NCBI GenBank assembly: GCA_030141605.1
Contig: JAQGDQ010000010.1
Location: 1,179,501-1,243,500 of the forward strand
DNA length: 64,000 nt
Reading direction: 5' to 3'
From: Tubiluchus corallicola
Lineage: Eukaryota; Priapulida; Priapulimorpha; Priapulimorphida; Tubiluchidae
A model generated the notes under the pieces. That model had not been told where the DNA came from and made no database searches. It saw nothing but the letters and a program-made list of their open reading frames with translations. A program made the position numbers and the translations under genes. Below, piece after piece: positions 52,001 through 64,000 of this stretch (its first letter is position 1; every line of letters begins with the position of its first letter).

Positions 52001-52477
52001 AAGTTTTTTTCGGATCGTTTGCATGACATGGTGTCACCAAGTAAACCTGAAGCTGACATGCAGCCATTGAGCTCATCAACAGAGATGGGGATATCAGCTA
52101 ACAGTTATGAAAAAATGGAAAGCGAGTCTGAACAGAGCCTAAGTTCTGATTTTGAATCCCTAAATTTTGGCGAGAATCTACGTCCTTTGTGTCCCCCGGA
52201 AGAGTTTGGCGGTGGTAACCCATTCCTGATGTTTTTGTGTCTGACACTTTTGCTCCAACACCGTATATACATCATGAAGAATAAGATGGACTACAATGAA
52301 ATTGCCATGCATTTTGACAAGATGGTGCGCAGCCATGATGTGCATCGAGTATTGCAGGCAGCTAGGACGATGTACAGTGAGTATCTAAAACAATGGCGGA
52401 GCGAACGAGAATCAAGCAGAAATGCCGCCGAGTTGACAAACACAAAAACTAACTTCCCTGGCCTTCAATGTCTGTGA
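46091..52477 (+). CDS. TBC1D25: TBC1 domain family member 25 (Rab GAP), first exon missing
   Basis: In mammals this Rab GTPase-activating protein acts on Rab33B and binds Atg8/LC3 during autophagosome maturation. Four exons join in frame: 46091-46200, 48456-48604, 49336-49454 and 50327-52477, coding 842 residues from KCEG onward. Residues 1 to about 86 match the PB1-like N-terminal domain (FSVDPQITS, LYLSLLSDWDL). LEDWDMI follows at once; its WDMI core (49347-49358) fits an LC3-interacting motif. The TBC domain begins near residue 180 with GGVEPQLRKVIWRHLLNV, shows the arginine finger in LRTDRS (Arg at 50714) and the glutamine finger in YCQGM (Gln at 50819). A Ser- and acid-rich insert of about 350 residues (roughly 51145-52190) splits it from the last part, EEFGGGNPFLMFLCL to LKQW. 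The first exon, encoding the start Met, was not found; the acceptor TTGCTTTCAG shows one exists, or that the leader is trans-spliced. Confidence 0.95.
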
Positions 52478-53165
52478 TACTGCTACACTTCATCAGTTCA
52501 GCTGTAAGATGAGTATTTTTTAAATATTTCGTTTTAGATATTGCTTCAATTTTTGTTGCCTGATTGGCATATGCCTTGAATTTATAACCTAACCTAATAT
52601 TGAGAATGGAACATATGCTTTATATTATATAAGCTATATTAGTTCTCTAGCCATAATTGCAAAATACCCATTGAATTCTGTCGAGGATCCATGTTGAGTC
52701 TAAAAAGTACTTTTTCGACTGGTAACAGCCAGCAGTTTGCAATGGTAGAATTAGTTATTTTATAATGCATGCTCTAATTTCAGGCTTGGTATTCCATTTT
52801 ATGCACTTCTAAGATGAAAGGGGCTGTTTTCTAACATTTGCTAGAGTAAAATGGAATATGGAATTGGAAAATTTAATGTTAGTAATGTACATTACATTTA
52901 ATTTGTGCTAGTATTGTGCATCTAGTTATTGCTTTCTGCGTGTGTAACTGCTCAAGCAAAACTACTTGTATGTCTAAATCCATGACTTGTGTTTTAAAAC
53001 AGTTTTGAGTTAAAGCCTAGGATAGATGTTTGAGTACTTGGATTTTTCATTATATTCAAGGTGCACATCTACTGTAAAATGAGTAATGCAGCAATTGTTT
53101 ATAATAAGTGACGCCCAATTAGTTCAGTTGTTTTACAACTCGATAGAGTTTGTCTTGTCTAAAAT
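52478..53165. other. TBC1D25 3' flank
   Basis: Probable 3' UTR of TBC1D25. No AATAAA was seen close to the stop codon, so the transcript end cannot be placed. Confidence 0.45.
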
Positions 53166-53935
53166 GAGGGCTGGATTTAGATCTTGGGGGCCAGAGGCAC
53201 TTCGTGTTCAGGGGCCCATTACATTCTTCCCTGTTATCACTCCATTTCCTGTCGCTGTATATAATCATTGCTGCTGTCCTACTCATACCGTCTCACCACA
53301 CTGACTTCCTTCGGGTTCATAAGTTACGCTGGAAAACAACGTTTCATACCAATAAGCTTGGTTCATACGACTGTTCGCTGTTCGCATCCAAAATCGGCTT
53401 GCAGTACTGATTCAACTGGGTTTTTCGCTCGCACTTTCGAGGTTCCTATGTAATTCAGGACTTTTCGGGCACTCAGACCTAGCCTATTGAGTAGCTTAGT
53501 CTGGTGTGCACTTGCGTGATCGTACAAACTATTTTATTGATTGCCCACTTGCTACAGCCCAAGCTGTACAGTGTTCTGCTGCAATTCCAGGAAAAACCTA
53601 CCGATCTAAAAATAGAGTAGACTTGAGGCCAAAGTGTGTCAGAGTGTTGTGTCTAGATAGTTGAAATTTTCTGCCGTAGCCGATTTCACACAAGTGACAC
53701 TGTACTTTGTTACAGTGCAAACACTGCAGTTACTGAAAGCTTTTTACAATTTATTCATAAAATTCAATTTTTAATTTGTCTGAGGTAAGCAAATGCATTT
53801 CATATATAATTTTGCATGGAAGTCCATTGTGTGAGGAGTAGAAATCTAAAAAATTATCAAATATGACTTTGTTACTATTTGGTGAGAGCAGTTTTTCATG
53901 AACCCATGCAAAATGCAGCAAACACAGTCCTGAAA
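53166..53935 (-). mobile_element. interspersed repeat family C (hAT-like), copy 2
   Basis: Homologous in reverse orientation to 31170-31750. Its left end, AGGGCTGGATTTAGATCTTG with a following GGGGGCC run, is like the ends of several hAT-type elements. No matching inverted end was found at the right side, so this may be an incomplete copy. No coding sequence. Confidence 0.75.
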
Positions 53936-56831
53936 TAGTTATTGTTACTGTTGTGCATTATTTTTACATGGAATGCTGTTAAGCATCTGCCTTTTCATGG
54001 TCACCTTGCCAGTTGCAGGATTACTTTGTATGCAGACTATTATACAGTAATATGTACAATGCTCATTGCATTAGTGCATTGTATTTGTAAACATACGTGT
54101 TCCAGCAGTCCTTCTTTTGGATGTGGGAAATTAGGTTCCTTAATATCAGATGGTCAAACAATTTGGATCTTTTCTATTGAGTAAATCATCAGGGCTCCCT
54201 GGGTAATTTATTAGCCTGAATTTTGAAATTAAATATTTTTTACACTATATTTTGTTATTGTTTTAGTATTGTAAATCCTAACTGGGCTGTCTAAGCTATG
54301 GCAACAGCCAGTGCGGCAGTGCTTTCACAGAAAAATTTGTCACAGATTTGACAGTGTGCAATTCATCTATGATTTAGTGTTGATTAAATTTTGTCAGATG
54401 GAAGACAGTTCATTACTTTAAATGTAAATTAGTAAAATTAAACTGTAAAACTAGTAGTGATAGGATCATCGTAAATAATTTTATATTCAAATTGCCATTG
54501 CCGAGTGCTGTAGCATTGTATTGTTACCATACAAAGGCAACTCACTTGTGGCTATAGTTTTTAACTATTCACAGTTATAATTAGTAATTGTTTCAGATAC
54601 AAATATTTTAGCGATTAGGTTTTTAGTAATGTTTAACAGGATGTTCAAAAATAGTCTTGAAATAATGACATTTATGTTAGAGCTAACATTGTAAATGAAA
54701 TGAGAAACTTAATCAGTTTTCAAATATACTTGTTTTAAATATGAATACTAGACTGCTCTAGCAGGTAGCTTTAATTAATGTGCACTCATTTAAATAGGCA
54801 CCATTTATTAAAATATAGCCTGTTAAAGGGAAAACACAATGTTTATAATTTACAAAGCTGGTTGTGTTTTGGAAAACCATTATGGTTTACTGCTTCTCAT
54901 TGTTTTACCTCTGTCATGTGATGTTATTTTTATTTAGTGTTTTTCTTTATGATGGCTGCTAAAACTGCTTCACTATTATGCTTTATTTGTGATTTATTTA
55001 TATATAAAATAAGCCTACCTCATTGCTGCAAGACTGCTCCTAGTTTATATTAAAAGTAATTTTATTTAATGTTTTTGGTCTTTTGAGTACATGTATTAGG
55101 AATCTATAGTCACTACAGTCCTCGTTATCACACCACCCTTTATAATGCCACCTCAGTTAATGCCCGTATTTTTAGCAGAATAAAATATCGATATTTGCGT
55201 AGACATGTAGCACTTCATTATAGTGCTGAACTTGCTTAACGACAACTTATTTTGCAGTCCCAAGTAGGCGATATAAAGTGGTTTAACTGATTACAAACGT
55301 CAGAGATTAAAAAGAGTCTTTTCATTCCTTTTTTGTTAAACCTAGATGCTGTTTTAAATAAGTATTTTGGAAAAAGTGAATAACTTAGTTATTAGAATCA
55401 AAATTTTATTATGAATATACGTGTCAACCTTCCTAGTTCCATCAGTCTCCATAGTCAATTCTTAACTAGTAAAGCAACCGAATATCTTAAGTCAAATATT
55501 TATAGCTTATGGCATTTGGTCGATATTAAATGGTGTATTTATCCTGGCTTGGTTATCACTAAACTTGAATTTATAAAGAACTTTTAATTGCAAATGAAGA
55601 CATTAAATTCTATAAAGTAAAAGTCGGCATTTAAAGGCACAAGCTTTTATTGGAAAAGTTAGTAGGGCTAAAAATAATAATAGTAAACTGATATTGTAAG
55701 TATTATTTTGTTTTTTCTATATTATTCTCGGTGTAAGCTATTGGAAATCCTTGTTTATGTGGATTCTTACAACTTATTTATTATTATTTAATATTATATG
55801 TATTAATAGTATATTATTGTTACAATAAGAAATAATTATTTTTTCTCTACTTGAATATGTTTTTGTGTATCTTGTTTGATGGTTTACTGATGTCTTTGAA
55901 TTGTATTTCAAATAATTATGTATTTTGATGTTTATATTCTTTTCTGGAGTTGGCTGTACATTTCTGCTAATGTATTAAATTTAATATACTAGTCATAATT
56001 ATTCTAAATTTATTTTAATGTTTTTGCCTTTCACTTTAGAATGTTTTGCAAAACTAAGGAGACCAATAGACACTGCTACGTGCAGGTAGTAACATACAAG
56101 TTAAAAAAATACGAATTTTGCGACTTGCAATTTTGAGTGTTGAATAATTGTTATAAAGCATAATAACTGCATAGTTTTTTAAAAACAAACTTTAATCAAG
56201 TAATTTGGTGCCAACATGCAATTTAACTGGGTAACAAAGACAGATTCCCATTTGGCATATAGGTAAAGTGTAGTATATTTTTACCAGAAAAGTGCATAAT
56301 TTGCACAGGCATACCAGTCAAACTTTTACATTGATTACATTATTAGTGCTGCTTAAGTACTAGTGACAATAATATATTGCTCGACGACCTTGTTTGCTTT
56401 GTTGTGCCAGGTTATATAATACTAACCAGATGAAACGGCAAAAACTAGAGAGAAAACATTTGCAGTCATTCTAATTAAAAATTTTATATAATGCCATTCA
56501 CGCAATATCATATTATTTGGCACGGGTTTTGTTATTTGTACATAGTGATGATGTACAGTAAAATCCTTCATTACATTCTTTATCCAAGATTTACTAATTT
56601 GAATTTCTAGAAATAAATATTTCATAAATACATAAATTTAACAAATTGAGATTGCAAATTGCAGGAAGGAGACTTAAGTATCACAGAGTATACAACAATA
56701 CAAAGATACTTAAAAACTTGAAATAATGCCAAAAGAGCAATTTTAATGAACTATTTTTTCTATAAAATCTTCAGAGCATTGTAGCTACACTGCTTGCATC
56801 TTTGTGACAGAAAAGGAACAATCACATGGAA
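53936..56831. other. intergenic between convergent genes
   Basis: AT-rich sequence separating TBC1D25 (+) and the PIERCE1-like gene (-). Apart from the family B MITE I see nothing here; transcript 3' ends of both genes probably fall in it. Confidence 0.45.
55116..55289. mobile_element. pogo/Tigger-like MITE, family B, copy 2
   Basis: A 174-base element preceded by TA and starting CAGTCCTCGTTATCACACC; the right end, reverse-complemented, starts CAGTTAAACCACTTTATATC. It shares with copy 1 (18551-18738) the order AATGCC, TTTTTAGCAGAATAAAA/TTTTTACCAAAACAAAA, GCAGT, AAGTAGGC and ATATAAAG-GGTTTA. Confidence 0.75.
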
Positions 56832-58795
56832 TTAGAATAGACTGTTACGGCGACCAGCGGTGAGATGCGAATAATCTTTTTTCTGCAAACAAATGATTTA
56901 TGTTATCACAGTTACAGTCTCTGAGTTTATGTCATTAATAGGTTAACATCATCCACTTTGCACCCAGTTTGGTAATGATAGGCAATTACACCAGTCACTT
57001 GGATTACTGTGCACATATAGTCACATATTGTGCATTTTAAGTGGTTAACTACAGAAAGTGTAGTGCATTTAGCAGTAAATTGTTGGAGCATATCACACTG
57101 TGACAGAAACATACTGCACTGACCCATGGGTGACATCACACTTTACTCTTGTCTAGAGATGTGTTTAACGAGTGATTCCGATACATCCCACATGTTCCCA
57201 AGTGCTGAAAAAATGTAGTGATCGAAACATTAACTGGAATGTTTTCCACTTTATGATTCTAGTGGCATTTTTAGGTTGCAGCCTGAAACTTGCAGTGTAA
57301 TGTTATATTGAATACTTTAAGTGCAAGCTGCTTACCCTGTATTATATCAGTGATACATTTTAGTTTTTTGTGAATTACAAAAACTTTGTATAGTAACAAC
57401 GACATTAGACTTTAAAAACACTGTGCTAGAAATAAACCTTTGCTATTACTTCAGTTTATCTAAACATGCAGGTAATAGACATCACATTCTGGGATGTAAA
57501 AATACATCACTTCAGTGTGCAATTTCTAATGAAAGTTTGTAAATGTAATTTATACCTACATTATGTAATGGAAAGAATGAATGGTTTTTTATTTAAATGG
57601 GATGAAGTTACTTTGATCTTATGTGCTTACAATGGCATTATACAATCAATCACATAATTTACATATGCTAAATAAATAAACGATGTATTTATGATAAGAC
57701 AGAAAATGTTTTATTTGAAAGTGTTGCATAAAACTGGCTCATTATTTTGCAACATTCTACATTCTTCTTGCTCCTCAGACACTGTCTACTCGTGTGCTAA
57801 AGACTTGTAACACAATCTCAACAAAGTTAAATTTTGCCTTTAAGCTATTGAATTGCACACTACTCTGTATGCTCTTACACATTACAAAAATAGCTTGCCA
57901 AAGAAATGCTTATAAAGGTGGATTAAAAAAGTACCAGGGAAAATTTCTGTGATCTCCCATGGTATGTGACAGGCATCGTGTGAACATTTGGTGGATATTC
58001 CCCGTAGGAATCTGATGTTCGGCGATACATGGGGTGTCGGCAGCTGTTGACTCTAGGTCCGTAACCTCGAAATAGCTCTATTCAAATGTCAAAAATAGTG
58101 TAATGTTAATAGGTGAGTGCACACAAAAATATATAAGTTTTTATATGTCTAATAAAAACTAATATATTTATAATATGTCTAATATCCGCACATTCTTCTT
58201 ATGTAGATAGTTTCAGTACTCGATAAAACCTCAAAACACAAAATTTAAATAGCATTTAAACTGTCCTAAATTTTACTAACTGCAGAAAGTGCAGTTCAAC
58301 TCAGCACTAAGCATATTGCTAACTTGTGCAAAAGTAAGAAATGCTATGGTATAGATGACAAGGTTAGACAATGTGAATGGCTGGCTTTAGGTGCACAAAC
58401 ATTATCACGAGCAGAGAAGCTCAGCCGTTCTAGTACTAGCAATGCTTGCTTTGAAAAACCAGCACTGAGTTGAACCAATAGAGTGTTTGGTACAACTCTG
58501 AGTCAACTTCTGGTATCAATCTTGGCTGCTGATCCTTTAGCAGAAGTCAACCTAAGCTGGTGCACAGAATGAACTAGCTTATGCTATACAGGGTACAAAT
58601 TTAGCATTTGATTCAACTGGAAATAAGGATAGGCAGCTAAAAAAATTTGCTTGCCCAGTTGTCCTATGCAACAACGCTAAAGAATCCTATGCAATAACTG
58701 AATTTGAAGCAAGACTCAATCTCCTTGTTGAATTTTGTGTAAAAAGTATTGAAATGCTAACTGCATATGTTTTACAAAAAATATATTAGTCAGAG

Positions 58796-58840
<45 letters not shown>

Positions 58841-60853
58841 AAAATATACACAAACCGATATAATAAACAACACAACACAAAACAACAACAGCACCAGACT
58901 ATTACAAAATCCTCGAACTCTTACCGCATTTACGAAAATTCCACTTTAAGTAGGGCCCTGCGACTTACCAGGCTTGTCAAATCTTTCGGGAAGATTCCGC
59001 GTTTTGTAAATATCTGATGTCCGCATTGATGCTGTGTGCCTCTCCAGAGCTGGATATCTGTTGTTTAGTGGCATTATACATCCTTTGTGTCCAACTTCAG
59101 CAGTTTGCTGGTTTGACAAAAACACAATCAAACAAGCAAATATTAGATTAAATTTAAAAAATATATAATTTATTTCATTTGAAATTTGCAGTTCAAAATC
59201 TTCTAGCAGGAAACATGAAATTACACAAAAAAGTATTTACGAATAATAAAGTTGAAGACCATGAAAAATTAATTAAACATTTAAGTTTGAAAAACTTATA
59301 TAAGTATGACATTCTGATAAATTTTTTGTGCATTTTAGAAAGCATTGACTTTTGAGAGCTTTTAACTGCAAACAATGATAGACACTTTGTTGGTTCTCTC
59401 TATGCTTCTACAACGTGTTCACGGTTACCCACAAATAGTTAGCAGAAAAATTATCAATGCACAATTGATAATTACATACCTCATCAGTTGATCCTAGGTG
59501 ATTACCTGAACCAGTAAGTGCGTCTTTTTCTGTGGGGTTTTGAGTTAACTACAATATAGAAATATTTCTGGATCAGTGAATCCCACATTTTACAATATAA
59601 AACAAAAAAATTGCAAGAAAATGATGTAATCAGCATACAGCATATAGCTTAGTCTAGCGCGACTAGTATGTTAAACTGGTACACATGCTGTGGCTAAATT
59701 TTACATATTATTCACTATAAACTGATGATGGGGCACAACTGGTTGCTAATGTCTCCTCAAGGCTGTAAACCACTGCTCAAAAAAGTTTAGTGCATTAGAA
59801 GTGTACGTGAGCTTACTACATGACTTTGCAGATTACTTATAAATCAAGCCTCATCAAACTTATTTTGTCAAGAGCTCTTGCAACTGGCAGAAATGACTCC
59901 TAAAAACCAAACAAATTATTTAGTTAATGTGTGATAAATAGACTCAGCCAGTGGCATAATTTAGTTGCAATCATTAGTACAATGTCAACCACACACTAAG
60001 TAACACAGAATTTAAACATCAAAATAAACTGAGGCTGTCAGTCAGCATTCAACTACATGGAGTTGTCAAAATGTCGGAAATTTTTGCTTTCAGTAATTCA
60101 AAATCACCATAATTCGCAATATACAATTCGCAAAAAATTCTGATATTCTTAATTGCACTTCTATAGCTAGTTATTTCAATTAGGTATTTTGTCACATATA
60201 AAGTCACTAACAGGAAACATCAAAACTGCACAGATTTAGGCAAAATAAACTATTTTATCGAAAACAGTAAAGAAGTTTCATACCAACAGACTCATCAGCC
60301 AGAGGTGGTAATGTTACAGCTGGCTTACAGCAGAGAATCCCAGATTGGGCAGAGGCTAACAGTTACGTAGTAATGCCTAAGTCATAAGTAAGATGTAACC
60401 AAAGTGATAGAGGGAAGTGTTGGGACAATTGAAGCCGTAGTGTTCTTACACACAGCGATACCAAGAATTACTATTGAAACCGATATTTTCTCTGCGTATT
60501 CAAATTCCTCCATACGAGAAATAGTTGACTAGAAATTTGGTTCCAGGTAGAAACTGAGTAGCACATACCAAATGGACACTTTCCATTAAGTTAAATGTCA
60601 GCAATATAAAAGACAAAAATGAAATTGCTCACAAGTGACAATAACCCAGTTGTAAATGTATAACTATTTAACACTCAATAATGATCTAATGATCAATAAT
60701 ATGAAAAAATGGCAAGTTTTCTCAACTTACCAGTTCATAATCAGTTTGTGAATAGCCAAATTCATTTTTGAAATTCATCGGCATTATAGCATCTTGCCTT
60801 TGGTATAGTGTGTCATCATCAACGGATATTTGTGCAACCTTTGACACATCCAT
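56832..60853 (-). CDS. PIERCE1: PIERCE1-type ciliary microtubule inner protein
   Basis: Five minus-strand exons join in frame: 60731-60853, 59480-59548, 58969-59107, 57935-58077 and 56832-56882, giving 174 residues ending NSLF-TAA. The core reads MRTSDIYKTRNLPERFDKP, then FRGYGP, MYRRTSDSYG, PPNVHTMPVTYH and KFSL, then LTAGRRNSL. This matches, in order and spacing, the vertebrate PIERCE1/PIERCE2 pattern of TSDYY...LPxRFNNP, FRGY, YRTSNxxYG, APTVHEMP, and an LAAG/RN-rich end as I recall it. Those proteins sit inside doublet microtubules of motile cilia and support dynein arm docking and left-right patterning. The first 64 residues are not conserved. Each exon is too short to stand out alone; identification rests on the joined protein. 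The last exon is the least certain: reading through the donor at 57934 would instead end LVLF-stop. All borders are GT-AG. Confidence 0.84.
58800..58837. repeat. (TA)n microsatellite
   Basis: A pure TA run of about 38 bases in the intron between the third and fourth coding exons of the PIERCE1-like gene, 130 bases from an exon border. Confidence 0.95.
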
Positions 60854-63800
60854 ACAGGTTATAGATAATTTGAGCAACGGCAGGCTATGCAGAATCTAAT
60901 GACTTGTAAATGCTGAAATGGCAGAGTCAAAAACTAAGTTAAGAAACATCACAATACCAGACATGTGCATCAAATTCCTATTTTGTTAAAATAACCTTGC
61001 ATACATGTGCCAAACAAATGCTTTTTGCATGTGGAAAATTAGAGCAGCAGAGCAATGGATTTTAATTGTCATTATATATCAACTCAGTGATGGATCACAG
61101 TCATAGCAAACTAAAACTCAAATGCATTTGGGTTAAAAAGTAATACAAGCTAGACAAACCAGTATTTGAATTTAGTTTAGTGTATGCAATTTTTTATTTT
61201 TTATGTTAGTTTGAGAAATACAGTCATCCTGGTATAAAGCAAAATTTCATCTGACAAAATAACACATTAATGAGCCATTTAAACTGAAATTATTAATTAT
61301 TACAACGATTAGCAAAGTCCAGTGAACTAAACCTTTGTAAAATACACTAGAAAGAACCTGACCTAAACAGTGTATTGTATCATCAGCTGATCAACATTCA
61401 ACACCATGACAATCTTCAACAATAATGACTAGACAATCATCTATTGTCAGATAGATGAATAACATCAACAATGTTTAGTAAAATACACAATAGCACCAGC
61501 AACAACAAAACAGAAAGCAGCAGCAGCAACAACAGCAACAACAACAACAATAATAATAATAACAACAACAACAACAACAAAAGCAACAACAAGAAGAAAA
61601 AAAAGAAGAAGAACAACAGCAGAATGTACATTAACCAAATGAATAGTTAATGAACTGACTAAATCTGGAAGTGAAAGCCCCATAAAATAACTTTGAACAT
61701 CATGGATTAAAACACCACTTTCCATTTTTTATAAAACCTTTCATTACTTATGAATACAAAACTGTTGTTGCAATATCATCCCAGACAGCATTACACTTTG
61801 GAGCCCACAGGGTCTTAACGGGGATGACTGTGGGCAGGGGCTATAGGCTAAACAGGGTTAATAATGGGACCATGCATGCTTTTCTTAAAGGGCCCCAGAA
61901 CTAGGTCCCAAACATGCCCCGCAAGGAGCCATCTTAGGAAAAAACCTAACATAAAAGTAAAAACTCTCAAGATATTTCTGAAAAAATGTATGCTGCTATT
62001 ATTTAAAAATGAAAATGTACAGTATATACTTTTAATTTTTTAAAAACGAAATATTTGTTTTACTTAACAACAATACCCATATATGATATATTGAACATAT
62101 TATTATAATATGGTCACGGCAATGCTATCACTTTTTTGATTTATGGTGCACAAGAAAACTACAGTACAAAACTCTAAATAATATGTATAAATCATGTGCA
62201 AATTAAGTATGCTCCATAGGAGAACACAATTAAGGCTTAATCCCTAGACCCATAAACGATTGCCACAACTTGCTTACCAAAAAACAATACTATTACTAGT
62301 ATTAGTACTACAAACACACATACTATTACTAATACAATCATGTACTACGACTATGACAATTTGATCAGTTGAATCATAGGCACAATTGCAATGAGACCAC
62401 CAAAAAGTTTTGATTACTAATTGAGACAAGCTATTTAATTTGCAATTTCTAATATGCGCGAAAAACTCACAATAGTAACGTAATCAGTGAATATCAACAA
62501 GTTTCAGATTTTTTACAAACTGAGCCTGAATTTATTATAAACACAGTTAACAGACAGCAGTCAATTACAGCAGTGTTACTGTTGCTATGGCAATTAAATA
62601 TTTACCGAAACCAGTCATTGATTTCTTATTTAAGGGAGGCGTTAAACCATACTGAGAACTTCAACTCAGTCATGGATGCATATGGCAAGATTATCATTAA
62701 GAGGAACAAAGGCAATTTAAAGTCCTAAATCCTAATAAACCTTCTATACGACGTTATATTACTTTGTATTACGCCTACCTGTTTGTAATACTAATGTAAC
62801 TAGGAATTTAAAATGTCTATGTCAATAATTGGTAATTTAAAACGTCACTGACTTGCTTTCCCAGTGTGTACCACTGATTCACCAATTTTATTATTATTGA
62901 CCAGATAAAGTAATTTATGCCCTAGTTTACTTAGTTGATTGTATTAGTTAGTGAAGTATATGCTGCAAGTGCTTTGAATATTTTAACAAACTTTAGGCAA
63001 TGTTATCTAAACTTGTTTCAATCAACCTACCATCAAAATGACTAGACTCAATGATCATTACGGGAGCTTAAATTCCACAATGTTCCATAAATTCCATAAT
63101 ATGTAAAAAGCCCACTAATTCCATAATATGCAACATTTGGTAGGTACGTGCTATGCAGAAGTTTGTCAAAAGATTTTGAAAACCCAGTCACAGCTATTAC
63201 ACGAAATACATTAATTTATTTTTTAAGTTTTTTAATAGATTAATTTTTCACTAACTGTTTGCAAATATTAAGAGTGGTCACAATTTATGTTACATGTTAC
63301 GACCATAGTTAAGCCACAGAAGTGCACTATCTTATAATGTTTATAATCCGTTTACAATCCACTAAGCATAATCAGTTTTAAAAACACTGCCACACGGTTG
63401 CAATTTATTCTATTCACATTATTTATTTTTATTTTGTGTCTAAAACAAACTGCTTTCAAAATCATTCCATAAGACAGAGACAACGGCCATACATATAGCA
63501 GGCAAGAAACCCAGTTGAGTAAACGAAATGGTTTATAATAGCAAGGAATATTTTTACAATGCGCCAAAACATGTGTGCTTGTTGTTAAATTATATCAGAA
63601 CACTAATCGAATTTTTAAAAAATTTCTATAGCTGTTGTAATTTTGTGTAAATGACTGTTACTAATTACTATAACTCTAATGTTCAATAGAGATAGCTAAA
63701 GCTACAATAGTAAACATAAGACGTCATTTACTTTTATTAGGTTGTTCTTAATATTCTGCACGCAGAAGTATAATTTTCTGAAGATGTCTAAGACTTCGAT

Positions 63801-64000
63801 TTGGATGGGTGATGTAAGTCGTAGTTAGGATATTTGTAGAATTGTAGGAACTGACCAGAGGAAACATTAAATGTAGGAAACATTTAAAATGTTTATATAA
63901 ACTGTGTGTTCAAAATGCTTGTCTTAATTTTGCGGCATCTACCAATCCGAGGTCCTAGCGATTTTCACCGATTGATGTTTTGGATTGGGTCAATTTGGTA
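60854..64000. other. 5' flank of PIERCE1-like gene and non-coding sequence
   Basis: Contains the presumed promoter and any 5' UTR exon of the minus-strand gene; no core promoter element stands out. No other gene is recognisable to the window end. A patch near 61790-61930 is more GC-rich than its surroundings and may be a repeat remnant. Confidence 0.45.
61497..61620. repeat. imperfect (CAA)n/(CAG)n/(AAT)n tract
   Basis: About 120 bases of mixed CAA, CAG, AAT and AAG trinucleotides. The Leu- or Val-rich open frames on the minus strand are by-products of the repeat. Confidence 0.9.

Noticed and set aside
59860-59905. Exon-like segment on the minus strand reading ESFLPVARALDK after a good acceptor
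   Set aside because: No suitable GT donor in a phase that joins the neighbouring exons.
60284-60323. A 40-base exon-like segment (PAVTLPPLADESV) with AG and GT borders between the first two exons of the PIERCE1-like gene
   Set aside because: Including it shifts the phase and gives a stop in the next exon, whereas skipping it keeps the frame open throughout. It could only be an alternative, probably non-productive, exon.
61437-61725. Leu/Val-rich minus-strand frames resembling a membrane protein
   Set aside because: Translation of the trinucleotide tract, not a gene.

Overview
This is AT-rich nuclear DNA from an animal. It holds five spliced protein-coding genes with GT-AG introns, separated by long non-coding stretches full of transposon relics. 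The gene families (Kv2/Shab channel, MRI1, ELOVL, TBC1D25, and a PIERCE1-type ciliary protein) are metazoan. The compact intergenic spacing and the mixture of mobile elements (CR1-like and RNase H-bearing non-LTR elements, Tc1/mariner, pogo/Tigger-like and hAT-like repeats) suggest an invertebrate, probably aquatic. I cannot fix the phylum from sequence alone.

Layout: (1) 1-3720, non-coding, probably intron of the Kv2 gene. (2) 3721-7422 (+), the last two coding exons of a Kv2 (KCNB/Shab) voltage-gated K+ channel; its tetramerisation domain lies left of the window. (3) 7.5-17 kb, no gene; it holds a Tc1/mariner fragment and a TA-flanked MITE. (4) 17074-23437 (-), a complete six-exon MRI1 gene of the methionine salvage pathway. 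(5) 23.6-34 kb, a transposon-rich spacer. It contains a CR1-like reverse transcriptase relic and a very young 5'-truncated RNase H-type non-LTR element, the latter flanked by 884-bp direct repeats that look identical. (6) 34036-37050 (+), a complete six-exon ELOVL fatty-acid elongase. (7) 37.6-46 kb, a spacer with repeats, including a second copy of the TA-flanked MITE. (8) 46091-52477 (+), TBC1D25 (Rab GTPase-activating protein with PB1, LIR and TBC domains) lacking only its first coding exon. (9) 52.5-56.8 kb, 3' flank with two further repeat copies. (10) 56832-60853 (-), a five-exon gene that I identify as a PIERCE1-type microtubule inner protein, converging on TBC1D25. (11) 60.9-64 kb, non-coding.

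The five genes do not form a pathway; they look like unrelated housekeeping, neuronal and ciliary neighbours. The most unusual structure is the retrotransposon with 884-bp flanking duplications. Three repeat families occur twice each in the window, which allowed their boundaries to be judged by comparing copies.
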